From assembly GCF_964019385.1 (NCBI RefSeq), contig NC_088654.1, forward strand, positions 4,447,097 to 4,511,096: a stretch of DNA of 64,000 nucleotides, in the 5' to 3' direction. Below, one piece after another: positions 34,915 to 48,577 of this stretch. Every line of letters starts with the position of its first letter. Positions within the stretch are counted from its first letter, which is position 1. The notes beneath the pieces were generated by a model. It searched no databases. It saw nothing but the letters and a program-made list of their open reading frames with translations, and was not told the origin of the DNA. The DNA comes from Sycon ciliatum. Taxonomy: Eukaryota; Porifera; Calcarea; Leucosolenida; Sycettidae. A program made the position numbers and the translations under genes.

Positions 34915-36787
34915 ATTTATTTATTTATTTATTTCACCTTCCCGTGGCCAGAGAATACAGGCCAATATGGAGGGAGGGGGTGGTAGCCAGCCATGGCTGT
35001 AAACAAAAACATAGCAAAAATAAATAAATATTACACATTACTGGAGGCGAAGAGAAACAAATGTGGATGAAGAACTAGCAGTTATTAGAACACGAGCTTC
35101 ATGTTGGCCTTGAAATCCTTTAGCGTACAAGACGATTTTACTGATAGAGGCAGGGCCAGCCAGAGAGAATAGGCAGCGAAAAACGGAGATCTGGTATAAG
35201 CTGAGGTTCGGGCTTTAGGTAAAGTGCAGGGATTGCGCGTAGGACGAGTGGGAAGAAACCAGTTATATTTACGCAAGTGTGGCGGGGCTTTGTCAAGACG
35301 AATAGAATGAACAACGATACACAGTTTTCGATCCGCTTGACTAGAGATAGGGAAGGTGTTAAACATTATCGTACAGCTCGGCAGAAGGAAAGTATGATGG
35401 TTTTCGGAAAAGGACTTTCAGTATCCTCTTATTGTGGACTTCCAGGGTACTCATTAACGATTTACTTAGTAGGGATAACCAGGCGGTTGAGCAATAGAGA
35501 AAAATGGGGAGAATATAGCAATGGTAAAAAAGGCGAATGAATTCAAGCGGTAGGTGGGAGCAGTGAGACACGAGGTAGCCAACAGCTTTACTGACTTTGC
35601 TACAGATATAATCGACATGTCTACTAAACGATAAGTTTGGGTCAATGACCAAACCAAGATGTTTGTGTTGTTTTACCACTGTGAGGTCTGTGAGGGATCC
35701 GGGAAGAGTGAATGCATAGGTTGGCTCTGAGTTCGGCAGGAATAATATCTCAGTCTTGGCGATATTAGGTCTTAGTCTCCAGGTAGTCATCCACTGATGG
35801 ACTTCGTTGATACCGCGCTGGAGACTGTCTCGCAGCCTGTCTAGACACTCATTGAACCGGAGCAGTGCAGTATCGTCAGCAAATAAGGACAAACCTTCAA
35901 CATGACTGGGAAGATCATTTATATACGCTAGGAAAAGGAGGGGCCCTAGGATGGATCCCTGGGGCACTCCGGACAGAACAGGTGAAGCATCTGAGAGAAG
36001 TCCACCTACAAAGACAACTTGCGTTCTGTCGGATAGGTAGTCTGTAATCCACTCCAGCGCTGAGTCACACACACCGAAAACTTTGGAGAGTTTAGCAAGT
36101 AATGCACGGTGCCACACGGTGTCGAAAGCTTTCTCGAGGTCGAAAAAGCACATGGCAACTTTCCGCCCCATATGACGATGGTCGGCAATGTTTTGGATCA
36201 GCTTGGTGAGCTGTAGAGCGGTCGAGTCACCACGACGAAACCCAGATTGCGCGGGATGCAGAGCAGGAGAAATATGATTGTATAATTGATTGAAGAAGAG
36301 CCGTTCGCAAAGTTTTGAAATACAGGACAGTAGGGAAATTGGTCGATAGTTACTAGCTTGAGATTTGCTGCCTTTGCACTTGTAAATAGGCACAATTTTA
36401 GCCAGTTTCCAGTCAGTAGGGAACTTGCCTGTGGTAAAGGAGAAGTTAAATAGGCGGCTAAGTGGAAAAGAAATCGCAGGAGCTAGCTTCTATCATATTG
36501 TTCGTGATACCGTCTAGCCATGGCGCTTTCCCAGATTTCAGGTTTGAGATGGCTTTACGAACATCTGCTGTAGTGATATGAACGCGAGTGAATTGGCGAG
36601 TAAGACGAGTGTCATATTGGAGAGGGGGTATTACTAAACGTGGGTCATCAGGCACTGCGACAGAGGCAAACTGCTTGTTGAGGATGGTTGCTTTTTGGAA
36701 GCTGTCAGACACCAGCAGCCCATTAGGGCTTGCAATGTCAGGGATGCCAGGTTTTACTTTGTGCGATCGCTGACTGAGGACAAACTA
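34915..36787 (-). mobile_element. 5'-truncated CR1/Jockey-type LINE with RT
   Basis: On the minus strand, pieces run from about 36712 to 35085. First DVRKAISNLKSGKAPWLDG (36712-36458). Then a 344-codon RT frame (36393-35359) with NYRPISLL, FFDLEKAFDTVWH, SGVPQGSILGPLLF, LSLFADDTALL and LGLVIDPNLSF. Last a C-terminal end (35366-35085) with SPFFAAYSLWLALP and FKANMKLVF. The pieces lie in different frames, so the copy is dead by frame changes. The 3' end is at the left, with a tail of AAAT repeats (34915-34935). No endonuclease remains. It split the unit between GGTTAC and GTACCCCC. Confidence 0.85.
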
Positions 36788-37689
36788 CGTACCCCCATAC
36801 CAAGATGTCCATGCATGCTAGACTGATCAACATGGAAAAGAGAAAACATTACTTCTTCTATCCATTATTTTACTACTTTTGTACTTGTAAAAAGACTTTT
36901 TATTGCCAAATTAGTTTGAGTTACCTTAGACAATTATCATGTTCAACTGTCTTCGTAATCGTCACACTCGTCCAATCGATGTCACTTTCATCCTGCGATT
37001 AATCGGCTCATCTCTCCCGTAGCTCAACCTCTTCTTCCATGATGACCGAACATCAACTATACCTCGATATTTTTTACAAAACAAAAACAGCAAGGACAAT
37101 CAATGCTTGTTTACTGCTACTTCAAGTTTCATGCTCTCGCAATCATCAGGCAACATGAGGATGGGGTGATCAAGCATGAAACTTGAAATAGCCGCAAACA
37201 CGCCTTGATTGTCCTTGCTGTTTTGTATTACGCTCTGCCTCCGCGGTGTTGAGCACTGTCAGCACACTGGCTACATCCTCCGGTCAATTTTTTTAGATAC
37301 ATATAAGAGCATTATCCATAGCCTGCACAGTCATGGCTGCTAAAGCCATGACTTCGTATCATGCATAATGTACATGAACGCGGAGTTTTGCGGACTACCC
37401 ATCACTATCTCGTCCACCCCAGAATACCTGATAAAGGCTGATTCACTCACATCATTTACTACATGTACTGTATCAGTGTGAGAAAGGACTTTGAAGAAGA
37501 CCAGTTCGAGCATACAATAATGTACTGCCATGATTTCTTCCCAGCTTTTCATTGACAACACTATCTACATGACCTCTGAACCCTTTACCATGCTGACCAT
37601 TAGCAAAGACCCGGTGCATTGTACACAATAGTGTAGCCTACAAACTAGAGCTGTGACACAATCATGCTCTCTCTCTCTCTCTCCCACCC

Positions 37690-37737
<48 letters not shown>

Positions 37738-38667
37738 TCCCTCTCCCCCCTCTCTCTCTCTCTCTTTCTCACTTGATCTCCCTCCCTCCCTAGCTGCATT
37801 CCTATCGATGCCTGGTCGTAGGCTATGATTCCGAGACCTCCGGTCGGATGAGCCTCGCCAACCACATCGGCACATCGCCCCTACTCCCCTTTGTCCTGTT
37901 GTCCAGTGTCATTTCAGTTGTCCTCTTCCCCTGACTATTAGTAGGGCTGTGTTTTTAGTAAAAAAATAGTTATGCTCCTAGCTCCGAAAGGATGCCAAAT
38001 TATGCTTCAAATCTTCAACCACCAAATTAAGCCAAAAGTTATGCCGGCATAATCCGCCGGTGCCTAACGGCTAATGGAGTTTCTCGACAATTGTGCCAGT
38101 GGCTGTGAGACTTAACCACTAATCCCCACCGTTAGGCGCTGCATCTGCCGCTAGGATTTGTCGGGTGTTAGCGGCCGTTGTGAGTTCCCTTCGGGAACGG
38201 TCACGATAATTTACAAAATTTACTTTCACAGAAAAGTTGTTATCTACATGAAAAATGTCCTCTTGAAAATATTTTCCAAAAAAGAACTTAAAAGACAACA
38301 TGTCATAGTACTCAATAGCGCAATACGCTGATCGTGATAACAAGACGGTCAGTGAGTTGTAACGTTAACTCTCGGCTCCAGGTTCGTATCATATACATGT
38401 TAGCATTGGTCAGTAGATTATTATCGTGCAATGGACACTCCCGCACATCCACTGTACTGTGTTGTACTGGTCTCAGCCTGACAAAGGCGGACACAATGAC
38501 TGGGGAGTGGGGTACCGGTGTTCCTGCACTCTGTACAAGGTTATAATGATACATGGTACATTGTCCACGTACTTGTACACATGTACTCCATGTGGCAACG
38601 TGAATATACATTGGAGAAGGGTAGGTGTATGAATGTTGCATTCATTTCAACTAAGAGAATGACATGC

Positions 38668-38977
38668 TAACTGGTTTGAGGGAAAGAGACAAACGGGAAA
38701 GGTCTGAAGAAAATATTCACTGCCACCACCAGGACTCGAACCAGGGACCCTCGCTTGTAGCCAGCGATGCTCTAACCACTGAGCTATGGTGTAGTCGTCA
38801 TCCCAGCAGAGGCCGTTCAACATTTTCTTCAGACTTCGTAACTCACACTTCCTGTGAATCCACACAGGCGGGTGGGACGCAGCCCTCACTGTAACCCACA
38901 CACTTCACGTACAAACTAGCACGCGGGGAGCCCCAAGTCATAAAATATTAACTGGTTTGAGGGAAAGAGACAAACGG
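38668..38977 (-). mobile_element. tRNA-derived SINE with 29-bp flanking repeats (S1')
   Basis: Same insertion as in S1: repeats at 38668-38696 and 38949-38977, body 38697-38948, A and B boxes on the minus strand. Confidence 0.65.
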
Positions 38978-39704
38978 ACATGCATGTACATTTTGTATAG
39001 TGGTGGTGCATCTGAGAATGGAGGACACCTGTTAATCAAGGACATTATATTGCCCTCATTCTCATGAATGTCCGTTATTGTCAGGCTTGACTGTAGTAAC
39101 GATTCATGGTAGTTTGAGATGTACATTGTACAGTTCCAACAGAAGTGCAGGTGATCATGCTATCGCCGAGCAAACAGACGATCGTGGGTTAGGAAGTTGT
39201 ACGTTGGGAGTAGTATGGTCCTAAGTCTAGTGATGGAGTTTCAAGTCTAGGTTATTGAAAGGTAACACTTGGTTTATTGGTCAAGTTTTGACACCAGGTG
39301 CGACGTCTTGTTTAGAGACGTCAAAAATGTCAAAACCACCTTGCAGTTACACCACAATGTTAACATGTTATCCATCATCACGGCGCACCAAAACAAACAT
39401 CATCAGCAGAGAACAGACACTGCGGCCTACACCTCAAGCTACACGCATCCCAATGATGGCCATACCCCTCCCCCCCCCCCCCCTGGCCCTCTACCCTAGG
39501 TGCAAATCCAAACCTGACAAATGTATGTTTGCTCCGCGATGACACTATCACCTGCACTTTTCTTTGTGCTATCAATATCACACCACCATGAATCTAGGCC
39601 CATTATTAGTTGAACGGGTCACATTGTAAGAACATTGTCTTTTGATGCTTGATGCATTCACAAGGCCTGTTTGGAGACTCATCGTCAAAAGTCATTGTAC
39701 AGAG

Positions 39705-41132
39705 ATGTCGTGCATTGAGGAGCGGGATGCCAAAGAGCTGGATGCCAAAGAGCTGGATGCCAAAGAGCTGGATGCCAAAGAGCAGAACGACCAAGAGCCG
39801 AACTGGCAAAAGCAGGACGACCAAGAGCTAGTGTCAAAAGCTGAAAACCTGCCATGCTGCGATTCCCATCATGCTAAAGTTCATCACATCAAAGAGCCCG
39901 ACGCCCAAGATCGGGATACTGAAGAGCTGGACGCCCAAGAGCGGGATACACAAGAAATGGACGCCCAAGAGCGGAGTACTCAACACGACCAAACCCAAAA
40001 GCGGCCATGCTTGGATTCTAGAGACGGAAGGAGTGAGGCCGAAGAGAGTGAGGCCGAAGAAAGTGAGGCCAAAGGGAGTGACGCGCAGATGAGTGACGCC
40101 CAAAAGAGTGATGCCCCAGAGAGTGATGACGGGGAGCATCTTGCCCGAGTCCTGCGATTTGTCAAAGTGTATGAGCTGCTCCAACAGATGAAGCAGCATG
40201 ACGAGCAGGAACAAGAGAGTGACGCGCGAAAGAGTGGCGTCCAAAAGAGTGACGTCCCAGAGAGGGATGCCCAAGAGAGTGACGCAGCAGGGAGTGACGC
40301 CGAAAAGAGTGACGTCGAAGAGAATGACACCGAAGAGAGTGATGTCGAAGTAAGTGACGCGCAAAAGAGTGACGCGCAAAAGAGTGACGTCCAAGAGAGT
40401 GACACTGAAGAGAGTGACGCTCCAGAGAGTGATGACCGGGAGCATCTTGCGCAAGTCCTGGGATTTGTCCAACAGTATGAGCTGTTCCAACAGAGGAACC
40501 AGCATGACGAACGGGAAAAGCGGGATTACCAACAGGGAGACGTTCAAGAGTGGGAGAAATTGAAAGAAAGGTGGGAGAGATTGAAAAACCAATGCGAGCG
40601 GGAGGTCCAACAGGTGGAACAGGGGAAGCTACGTTTCCAACAGCAAGAGGCGAACATATCGAAGTGGAAGCGGGCGGCCCATAAATGTGAGCGGGACGCC
40701 CAACTGCGGAAGCGGAATTGTGACCAACAGTTGGAGAGGAAGCGGGCGGCCCAAAAATGTGAGCGGGACGCCCAACCGCGGAAGCGGAATTGTGAACAAC
40801 AGTTGGAGAGGGATGTCCAACTCCCGGAGGGTGAGCTCCAGGTCCAACAGCGAGAGCGGGAGCTGCAGGTCCAAAAGCGAGAGTGGGAGCTGCAGTTCGA
40901 GAAGCGGGAGTTGGAGCAACAGGTCCAACAGCGGGATCGGGAGCTCCGTGTCCAAGAGCGGGAACTGCACGTCCAACGTCGGGAATGGGAGCTGCAAGTC
41001 CAGCAGCGGGAGTCGCAGCTGAAGGCCCAACAGCGGGATTGGGAGCTGCAGGTCGTACAGCGTGAGCAGGCGGTTCACCAGCGTGAGCGGGCGGTTCAGC
41101 AGCGTGAGTTCAGCAGCCATAAGCAGTGTTAG
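39705..41132 (+). CDS. repeat/coiled-coil protein, long class (S1')
   Basis: 475 residues from the shared start (here MSCIEERDAKEL). Same layout as the S1 protein: DAKEL/DAQER zone with one more DAKEL unit than S1, two SDAQK blocks each with a YELLQQM or YELFQQR module, then the coiled-coil zone. A 26-residue segment around KRAAQKCERDAQPRKRNC is duplicated in tandem (nucleotides about 40670-40815). Ends QQREFSSHKQC. All size differences from S1 are multiples of three, but slippage in repeats with a period divisible by three would also give this. Many of the base differences from S1 in the first third change the residue. Family unknown. Confidence 0.5.
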   Translation: MSCIEERDAKELDAKELDAKELDAKEQNDQEPNWQKQDDQELVSKAENLPCCDSHHAKVHHIKEPDAQDRDTEELDAQERDTQEMDAQERSTQHDQTQKRPCLDSRDGRSEAEESEAEESEAKGSDAQMSDAQKSDAPESDDGEHLARVLRFVKVYELLQQMKQHDEQEQESDARKSGVQKSDVPERDAQESDAAGSDAEKSDVEENDTEESDVEVSDAQKSDAQKSDVQESDTEESDAPESDDREHLAQVLGFVQQYELFQQRNQHDEREKRDYQQGDVQEWEKLKERWERLKNQCEREVQQVEQGKLRFQQQEANISKWKRAAHKCERDAQLRKRNCDQQLERKRAAQKCERDAQPRKRNCEQQLERDVQLPEGELQVQQRERELQVQKREWELQFEKRELEQQVQQRDRELRVQERELHVQRREWELQVQQRESQLKAQQRDWELQVVQREQAVHQRERAVQQREFSSHKQC

Positions 41133-41755
41133 TCGGACGTCCAAAAACCGGAGTTCCAAAAGTGGAGCGGAAGGTCCGACAAATGGACGTCCCAAAAGGA
41201 GACTAGCAAGTAGCGGGCGCAGTGAGACTGCCAAAAGCACAGCCATTCTGGGATACTGATTCTGATTCTGATGGCCAACAGCGGAAGCGGGACTGACAGT
41301 GAGAGGCCGTACACCAAAGTGAAGGACGCGGAAATGCTGGACACAGAAAAGACGGCAATGCTTAGATACCGTACCAATTTTCAAGCATGACATTGTACAT
41401 GTCCCTGTCCACCAACCATCGCTGGATGATGGTCAGTGACGTGACATAGAATACTATCGTGTACTCATGTATGAATTTCCAGCAATGTTGCATAGCTTGT
41501 TCACATACTGTATACATCGCACATCGTGATTACTAGCATTTTCTTTTCTTGTCTAGATACGTACGCCGTATACTTCCTGTGTCATGTCTTGTCAGCTGAA
41601 CTTCGTTCTCAATTCTCTGCCAAGTGCAAGACGAACATGTATTATGCTGGAACCACTCGTGTGCCATACTTTTTTAGTACACTTTTCCGCACAAGAACTA
41701 ACACTCTCCAAAATAAGTTATAAAAACTGAATATACGGCAATGTGTCATGTTTAA

Positions 41756-42919
41756 AGGGGAAGTTAAGGCAAAAATATAAATTTCACCAGTTGTAGTCTT
41801 CGGGGTGCTGAGTCGAATGGTCTTGGCCCGAGAAAGCTGAGACGCTCCCTTCCTACTTGAATCCCAATCGAACTCGCGCACTTCCACCGAAACTGGGTGA
41901 CTGCGCCCTACTAGATGGGGATTTGTATGCAAAATGTCACTTAAAGCGCCATTTCGTTACTATAAAAGCACGGATGACCGCGATTGGCCCATATGTTGTA
42001 GTCTTTTGGACGCTGAGTCGATTGGTTTTGGTCCGAAAAGGCTGCGATGCAGCGTTCCTCCTTTATTCCCAATCGCACATGGTTGAAGAAGCGGTCACGT
42101 GCTCCTGGGTGCCCAAATCACCTGGTCACCACGCCAGCAGGCGACAATTTTCACACCAAGGTTCAACTCGAGTTCAACTCGAGTGACAGGACTGCACCCA
42201 AAAAAGGTCAAACAGGCTAGTAAGTTGTACCCTGCAGGCACGGTGACCAGGTGACTGGTGTACGCAGGAGCACGTGACCGCTTGTTCAACCACACGCTGC
42301 CTCCACCCTATTCACTAGATCCCCGATCTTTGCTGGCTATGTGTTTTGGGCAACATTACCAACGCAGGCCAAGACCAGCACGTCCATGGATAATTTTGTT
42401 GCTAAAATCTCTCCTCAATTATAGGTTTCATGTATATCCTGCTGGTTTGTCTCCTCCTTTGCCTTCTTTGCCTCTTATTTGTATTCTTTCATCTGTTTTA
42501 CTGCTGTGGTTGGCTTTCACCCTTGTCTCAGTTTTACTGGCCGTCATCATGATGTGCCATGAGATAATGATGATAAATACAAATACAAATAACCATGTTC
42601 GATTGGGAATAAACGAGGAACGCTGCATCGCAGCCTTTTCCGACCAAAACCAATCGACTCAGCGTCGAAAAGACTACAACATAGGGGCCAATCGCGGTCA
42701 TCCGTGCTTTTATAAGAACGAAATGGCGCTTTTAGTGACATTTTGCATACAAATCCCCATCTCGTAGGGCGCAGTCACCCAGTTTCGGTGGAAGTGCGCG
42801 AGTTCGATTGGGATTCAAGTAGGAAGGGAGCGTCTCAGCTTTCTCGGACCAAGACCATTCGACTCAGCACCCCGACGACTACAACTGGTGAAATTTTAAT
42901 TTTTGTCTAAACTTCCCCT
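41756..42919. mobile_element. TTAA palindromic element P1'
   Basis: Sister of P1, with TTAA at both ends and the same internal insertion (42293-42590, AACCA duplication). A handful of base differences from P1. Confidence 0.8.
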
Positions 42920-43090
42920 TTAAACATGTGTACTGGTGTGTTTATGTGCATGTGTGTGTGTGTGTGTGGACGAGAGGGGGGGGGGGGGAGTGTCCTGTTT
43001 TTTCTTCTTTAGTACGCATATTTGTACCTATGTCCTGTGTTTTACTAGGCAAATTCACCTTCATGTAACATATTCACACCGATATGTTAA

Positions 43091-46000
43091 CTTTCTCAGT
43101 GTCATTAGTTAACTGTCTTCATACACTAAGGTGAAAAGGCATAGTGGTGGCCTGCGGGAGCGAAGGCTATACCTTGTGCGTTTCTGAACATTCAAGTGAT
43201 GCTAACGCTTCAATAAAATAAATACCGGTATGCAGTGGATATTTTGTCGTTCATAACCCTGATGATAGGCCAGGCTCGAAATGTTGGTGTAATGAAAATT
43301 TCAATTTGAATCGCTGTGAAGAGACAGGTTTTGGAGTTGAGAAGTGAAGTTTCCTATAATTCATGTATAAAACTAATAGTATCTCCTGAACATGATGCGA
43401 CGGACTGTGAGGCTGAGATCTTAGTAGGGGGTAAATGAGTTTAATATCATTCGGGCAATTGGTTTCTTTACTGCCTAAGGAATTGTGATGCAGTTTACTT
43501 CAGGCGGCAGACAGTTCCAGTGCACACTACTCAAAGTTCTGAAGATTGTGCCTTTTTCGTAATTGCCAATGGCCTTAAGTACACCAAAAGGTTACACGAG
43601 TACCCCCATACCAAGATGTCCATGCATGCTAGAGATCAACATGGAAAAGAGAAAACATTACTTCTTCTATTCATTAGTTTACTACTTTTGTACTTGTAAA
43701 AAGACTTTCATTGCCAAATTAGTTTGAGTTACCTTAGAAAATTATCATGTTCAACTGTCTTCGTAATCGTCACACTCGTCCAATCGATGTCACCTTTATC
43801 CTGAGATTAATCAGCTCATCTCTCCCGTAGCTCAACCTCTCCTTTCATGATGACCGAACATCAACTATACCTCGATATTTTTTACAAAACAAAAACAGCA
43901 AGGACAATCAATGCTTGTTTACTGCTACTTCAAGTTTCATGCTCTCGCAATCACCAGACAACATGAGGATGGGGTGATCGAGCATGAAACTTGAAGTAAC
44001 CGCAAACACGCCATGATTGTCCTTGCTGTTTTGTAATACGCTCTGCCTCCGCGGTGTTGAGCACTGTCAGCACAATGTGTACATCCTCGGTCAATTTTTT
44101 TAGATAAAATATGAGCATTATCCATAGCCTGCCCAGTCATGGCTGCTAAAACCACGACTTCGTATCATGCATAATGTACATGAACGCGGAGTATTGCGGA
44201 CTACCCATCACTATCTCGTCCACCCCAGAATACCTGATAAAGGCTGATTCACTCACATCTTCTACTACATGTACTGTATCAGTGTGAGAAAGGACTTTGA
44301 AGAAGACCAGTTCGAGCATACAATAATGTACTGCCATGATTTCTTCCCAGCTTTTCCTTGACAACACTATCTGCATGACCTCTGAACCCTTTACCATGCT
44401 GACCACCAGCACAGACCCGGTGCATTGTACACAATAGTGTAGCCTACAAACTAGAGCTGTGGCACAATCATGCTCTCTCTCTCTTTCCGTCCCTCTCTCT
44501 ATCTCTCTCTCTCTCCCTCTCCCTCTCCCCTCTCTCTCTCTCTCTCTTTCTCACTTGATCTCCCTCCCTCCCTAGCTGCATTCCTATCGATGCCTGGTCG
44601 TAGGGTATGATTCCGAGACCTCCGGTCGGATGAGCCTCGCCAACCACATCGGCACATCGCCCCTACTCCCCTTTGTCTTGTTGTCCAGTGTCATTTCAGT
44701 TGTCCTCTTCCCCTGACTATTAGTAGGGCTGTGGTTTTAGTAAAAAAAAGAATGTAGTTATGCTCCTACTTCCGAAAGGATGCAAAATTATGCTTCAAAT
44801 TTTCAACCACCAAATTAAGCCAAACGTTATGCCGGCATAATCCGCCGGTGCCTAACGGCTAATGGAGTTTCTCGACAATTTTGCCAGTGGCTGTGAGACC
44901 TAACCACAAATCCCCACCGTTAGGTGCTGCATCTGCCGCTAGGATTTGTCAGGTGTTAGCGGCCGTTGTGAGTTACCTTCGGGAACGGTCACGATAATTT
45001 ACAAAATTTACTTTCACAGAACAGTTGTTATGTACAAGTACATGAAAAATGTCCTCTTGAAAATATTTTCCAAAAAAGAACTTAAAAGACAACATGTCAT
45101 AGTACTCAATAGCGTAATACGCCGATCGTGATAACAAGACAGTCAGTGAATTGTAACGTTAACTCTCGGCTCCAGGTTCATACCATATACATGCACATGC
45201 ATATCATTGGTCAGTAGATTATTATCGTACAATGTACACTACCGCACATCCACTGTACTGTGTTGCACTGACCTTAGTCTGACTAAGGCGGACACGCTGG
45301 CTGGGGCACCGGGGTACCTGCACTCTGTACAATGTAATAATGATACATGGTACATTGTCCACGTACTTGTACACATGTACTCCATGTGGCAACGTGAATG
45401 GAATCATGTGCATCAACATGTACCAAATATACGTTCGAGAAGGGTAGGTGTATGAATGTAGCATTCATTTCAACTGGCAGAATGACATGCATGTTCATTT
45501 TGTATAGTGGTGGTGCATCTGAGAATGGAGGACACCTGTTAATCAAGGACATTTGCCCTCAGTCTCACGAGTGTCCGTTATTGTCAGGCTTGACTGTAGT
45601 AACGATTCACGGTAGTGTGAGATGTACAATGTAAAGTTCCAAGAGAAGCGCAGGTGATAATGCTATCGCCGAGCAAACAGACGATCGTGGGATAGGAAGT
45701 TGTACGTTGGGAGTAGTATGGTCCTAAGTCTAGTGATGGGGTCACAGGTCTAGGTTATTGAAACGTAACACTTGGTTTCATGGTCACGATTTGACACCAG
45801 GTGCGACCTCTTGTTTAGAGACGTCAAAAATGTCAAAACCAGCTAGCAGCTACACCACAATGCTAACATGTTATCCATCATCACGGCGCTCCAAAACAAA
45901 CATCATCAGCAGAGAACAGACACTGCGGCCTACACCTCAAGCTACACGCCTCCCAATGATGGCAATACCCCTCCCCCCCCCCCTCGCCCTCTACCCAAGG

Positions 46001-47140
46001 TGCAAATCCAAATCTGACAAATGTATGTTTGCTCCGCGTTGACACTATCACCTGCACTTTTCTTTGCGCTATCAATATCGCACCACCATGAATCTAGGCC
46101 CATTATTAGTTGAACGGGTCGCATTGTAAGAACATTGTCTATTGATGCTTGCTGCATTCACAAGGCCTGTTTGGATACTCATCGTCAAAAGTCATTGTAC
46201 AGAGATGTCGTGCATTGGGGAGCGGGAGCTCCAGGTCCAACAGCGAGAGTGGGAGCTGCAGGTTAAGAAGCGGGAGTGGAAACTGCAGGTCCAAAAGCAG
46301 GAGTGGGAGCTGCAGGTCCAACAGCGGGATCGTGAGCTCCGTCTCCAACAGCGGGAACTGCACGTCCAGCGTCGGGAATGGGAGCTGCAAGCCCAACAGC
46401 GGCAGTGGCAGATGAAGGCCCAACAGCAGGATTGGCAGGTCGTACAGCGTGAGCGGGCGGTTCACCAGCGTGAGCGGGCGGTTCAGCAGCGTGAGTTCAG
46501 CAGCCATAAGCAGCGTTAGTCGGACGTCCAACAACCGGAGTTTCAAAAGTGGAGCGAAGGTCCGACAAATGGACGCCCCAAAAGGAGACTAGGAAGTAGC
46601 GGGCGCAGTGAGACTGCCACAAGCACAGCCATTCTGGGATACTGATTCTGATTCTGATGGCCAACAGCGGGAGCGGGACTGAGAGGCCGTACACCAAAGT
46701 GAAGGACCCGGAAATTCAGGACACAGAAAGGCAGCAATGCTAAATACCAATTTTCAAGCATGACATTGTACATGTCCCTGTCCACCAACCATCGCTGGAT
46801 GATGGTCAGTGACGTGACATAGAATACTATCGTGTACTCATGTATGAATTTCCAGCAATGTTGCATAGCTTGTTCACATATCCATCGCACGTCTGATTTT
46901 TTCTTTTCTTGTCTAGATAAGTATGCTGTGTACTTCCTATGTCATGTCTTGCCACGCCAACCTCGTTCGGAATTCTCTGCCAAGTCCGAGACGAACATGT
47001 ATTATGCTGGAAGCACTCGTGTGCTATACCATTTTCGTACACTATTCTGGGCAAGAACTAATACTCGACAAAATAAGCTGTCGCAACTGAGTGTACGGCA
47101 ATGTGTCATGTTTAACATGTGTACTGGTGTGTTTATGTGT

Positions 47141-47171
<31 letters not shown>

Positions 47172-47299
47172 GACGAGAGGGGGGGGGAGTGTCCTGCTTT
47201 TTCTTCTTTAGTACGCATATTTGTACCTACATGTATGTCCTGTGTTTTCCTAGACAAATTCACCTTCATGTAACATATTCACACCGATATGTTAACTTT
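43091..47299 (+). repeat. array unit S2' (short class)
   Basis: Near-identical to S2 in order and sequence: leader, foldback (about 43891-44040), CT tract (44473-44552), C run (about 45970), 104-codon frame, TG and G tracts (47141-47190). It has the loss of SINE and TTAA palindrome in common with S2. Confidence 0.85.
46205..46519 (+). CDS. repeat/coiled-coil protein, short class (S2')
   Basis: 104 residues, same layout as the S2 protein, start MSCIGERELQVQQREW, end QQREFSSHKQR. By eye it differs from S2 at three codons that change the residue and about as many that do not; that ratio is above neutral for silent sites but the counts are too small to decide. No domain beyond the coiled coil. 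Confidence 0.45.
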   Translation: MSCIGERELQVQQREWELQVKKREWKLQVQKQEWELQVQQRDRELRLQQRELHVQRREWELQAQQRQWQMKAQQQDWQVVQRERAVHQRERAVQQREFSSHKQR

Positions 47300-47452
47300 C
47301 TCAGTGTCATTTGTTAACTGTCTTCATACACTAAGTTGAAAAGGTATAGTGGTGGCCTGCGGAAGCGAAGGCTATACCTTGTGTGTTTCTGAACATTCAC
47401 GTGATGCTAACGCGGATCCCGCGAATATTATATACATGTAGTACAAGAAATA

Positions 47453-48024
47453 CAGTCAAACCTCGTTAGGACGAACTTCAAGGGACTGAACACATTTGTT
47501 TGTCTTATCGGGAGTTCTTCTTATCCAGATCTGACAAAAAATCGATATGCATATCATATGGATTGTATTTACATGTACGTGAAGGTGCATGCTGGTGTAC
47601 ATGGGAAGCATGTTATTCTTAGCATAAGCCAGAAACAGGTAAGTACAATGACAAAGTGCAATGAATCACGACTGTGTCGAAAGTTCGTACAACGCACTGA
47701 TTATTTTGTTAGAAACACGCTTGAAAACAATTTGCACTGTACGTACAATATGACCTCCACTATTGAAAACAAAGAAGAAAAAAGGCAGCCAGCGCACGCG
47801 CACGCTCGTGGACCGAAAGTTTGTACTACATGTACATGACCACACGGATTTTGTTCAAATCACACTTGAAAATAGTTCGTCTTCGCGAAAGTTCGCTGTA
47901 CAGAAGTTCGTCGTAAACGAATAATTTTGACTTGAATTGATGCCTGGCCAACCATAGGATTGGCCTTAGTTCGTACTAATGGAAAGTTCGCCTTATCAGT
48001 GTTCGTCCTAACGAGGTTTGACTG
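47453..48024. mobile_element. pogo/Tigger-like MITE, copy 2 only
   Basis: 572 bp, ends CAGTCAAACCTCGTTAGGAC and reverse complement, flanked by TA (47451-47452 and 48025-48026). The empty site AGAAATACCTATG is at about 20737 in S3. The middle has no transposase frame. Confidence 0.9.
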
Positions 48025-48177
48025 TACCTATGCAATGGATATTTTGTCGTTCATTGCCCTTACAACTTACAAAACTTCACATATTAAAAGGGAAAAAAAG
48101 GCAAAACTACCATTACTAGAAGTACAATTTCTGGTTATAGTAAATAATCTCCCAGGAGCTGGTAAACTCTTGCTTAT

Positions 48178-48577
48178 AATAATAATAAATAATAATAATG
48201 CATCGCGCGTAATAAGACAATGAAAATTGTATTCTGTTCTGCTTCTGTCACACATTGAGTACCGCGGAAAATAGGGTGGGTGTTACTCAAATTGTCAAGT
48301 CCATTTGATCTTATCCATTGCGAGACATCTGGACTGACGTAGGCTATTGGCGGATTTCATCATGACGCCTGCTTGGGCAGTGTCCTTGATGGATACTGTT
48401 GGCAGTATTGTCTTTGGCCTTCCACGTTGCGCGATGGCGTCCGCAGGAAAGTACCAGGACATGGCTTTGCTTGCGGGGTTGTCTTCTAGCATGCGCAACA
48501 CATGACGCAGCATCCTTCTGCATCTGCGCTGGATCGTCTCTGACATTGGCTCAGCTTGGCACCTTGCATACAAGTTC
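48178..48577 (-). mobile_element. 5'-truncated LINE, RT C-terminal end (S3')
   Basis: Sister copy of 20890-21300, frame 48295-48573, with a shorter TAA tail. Confidence 0.7.

Larger units (their letters stand above)
34405..43090 (+). repeat. array unit S1' (long class)
   Basis: Starts as TTTCTCAGTGTCATTAGTTA (about 34410), interrupted by a CR1/Jockey-type LINE (34915-36787). Then an intact-type foldback (about 37076-37230), a CT tract (37669-37770), a segment matching S3 rather than S1 (38440-38540), the SINE (38697-38948), a C run (about 39469), the 475-codon frame and palindrome P1' (41756-42919). Downstream of about 38600 it follows S1 closely. Confidence 0.85.
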
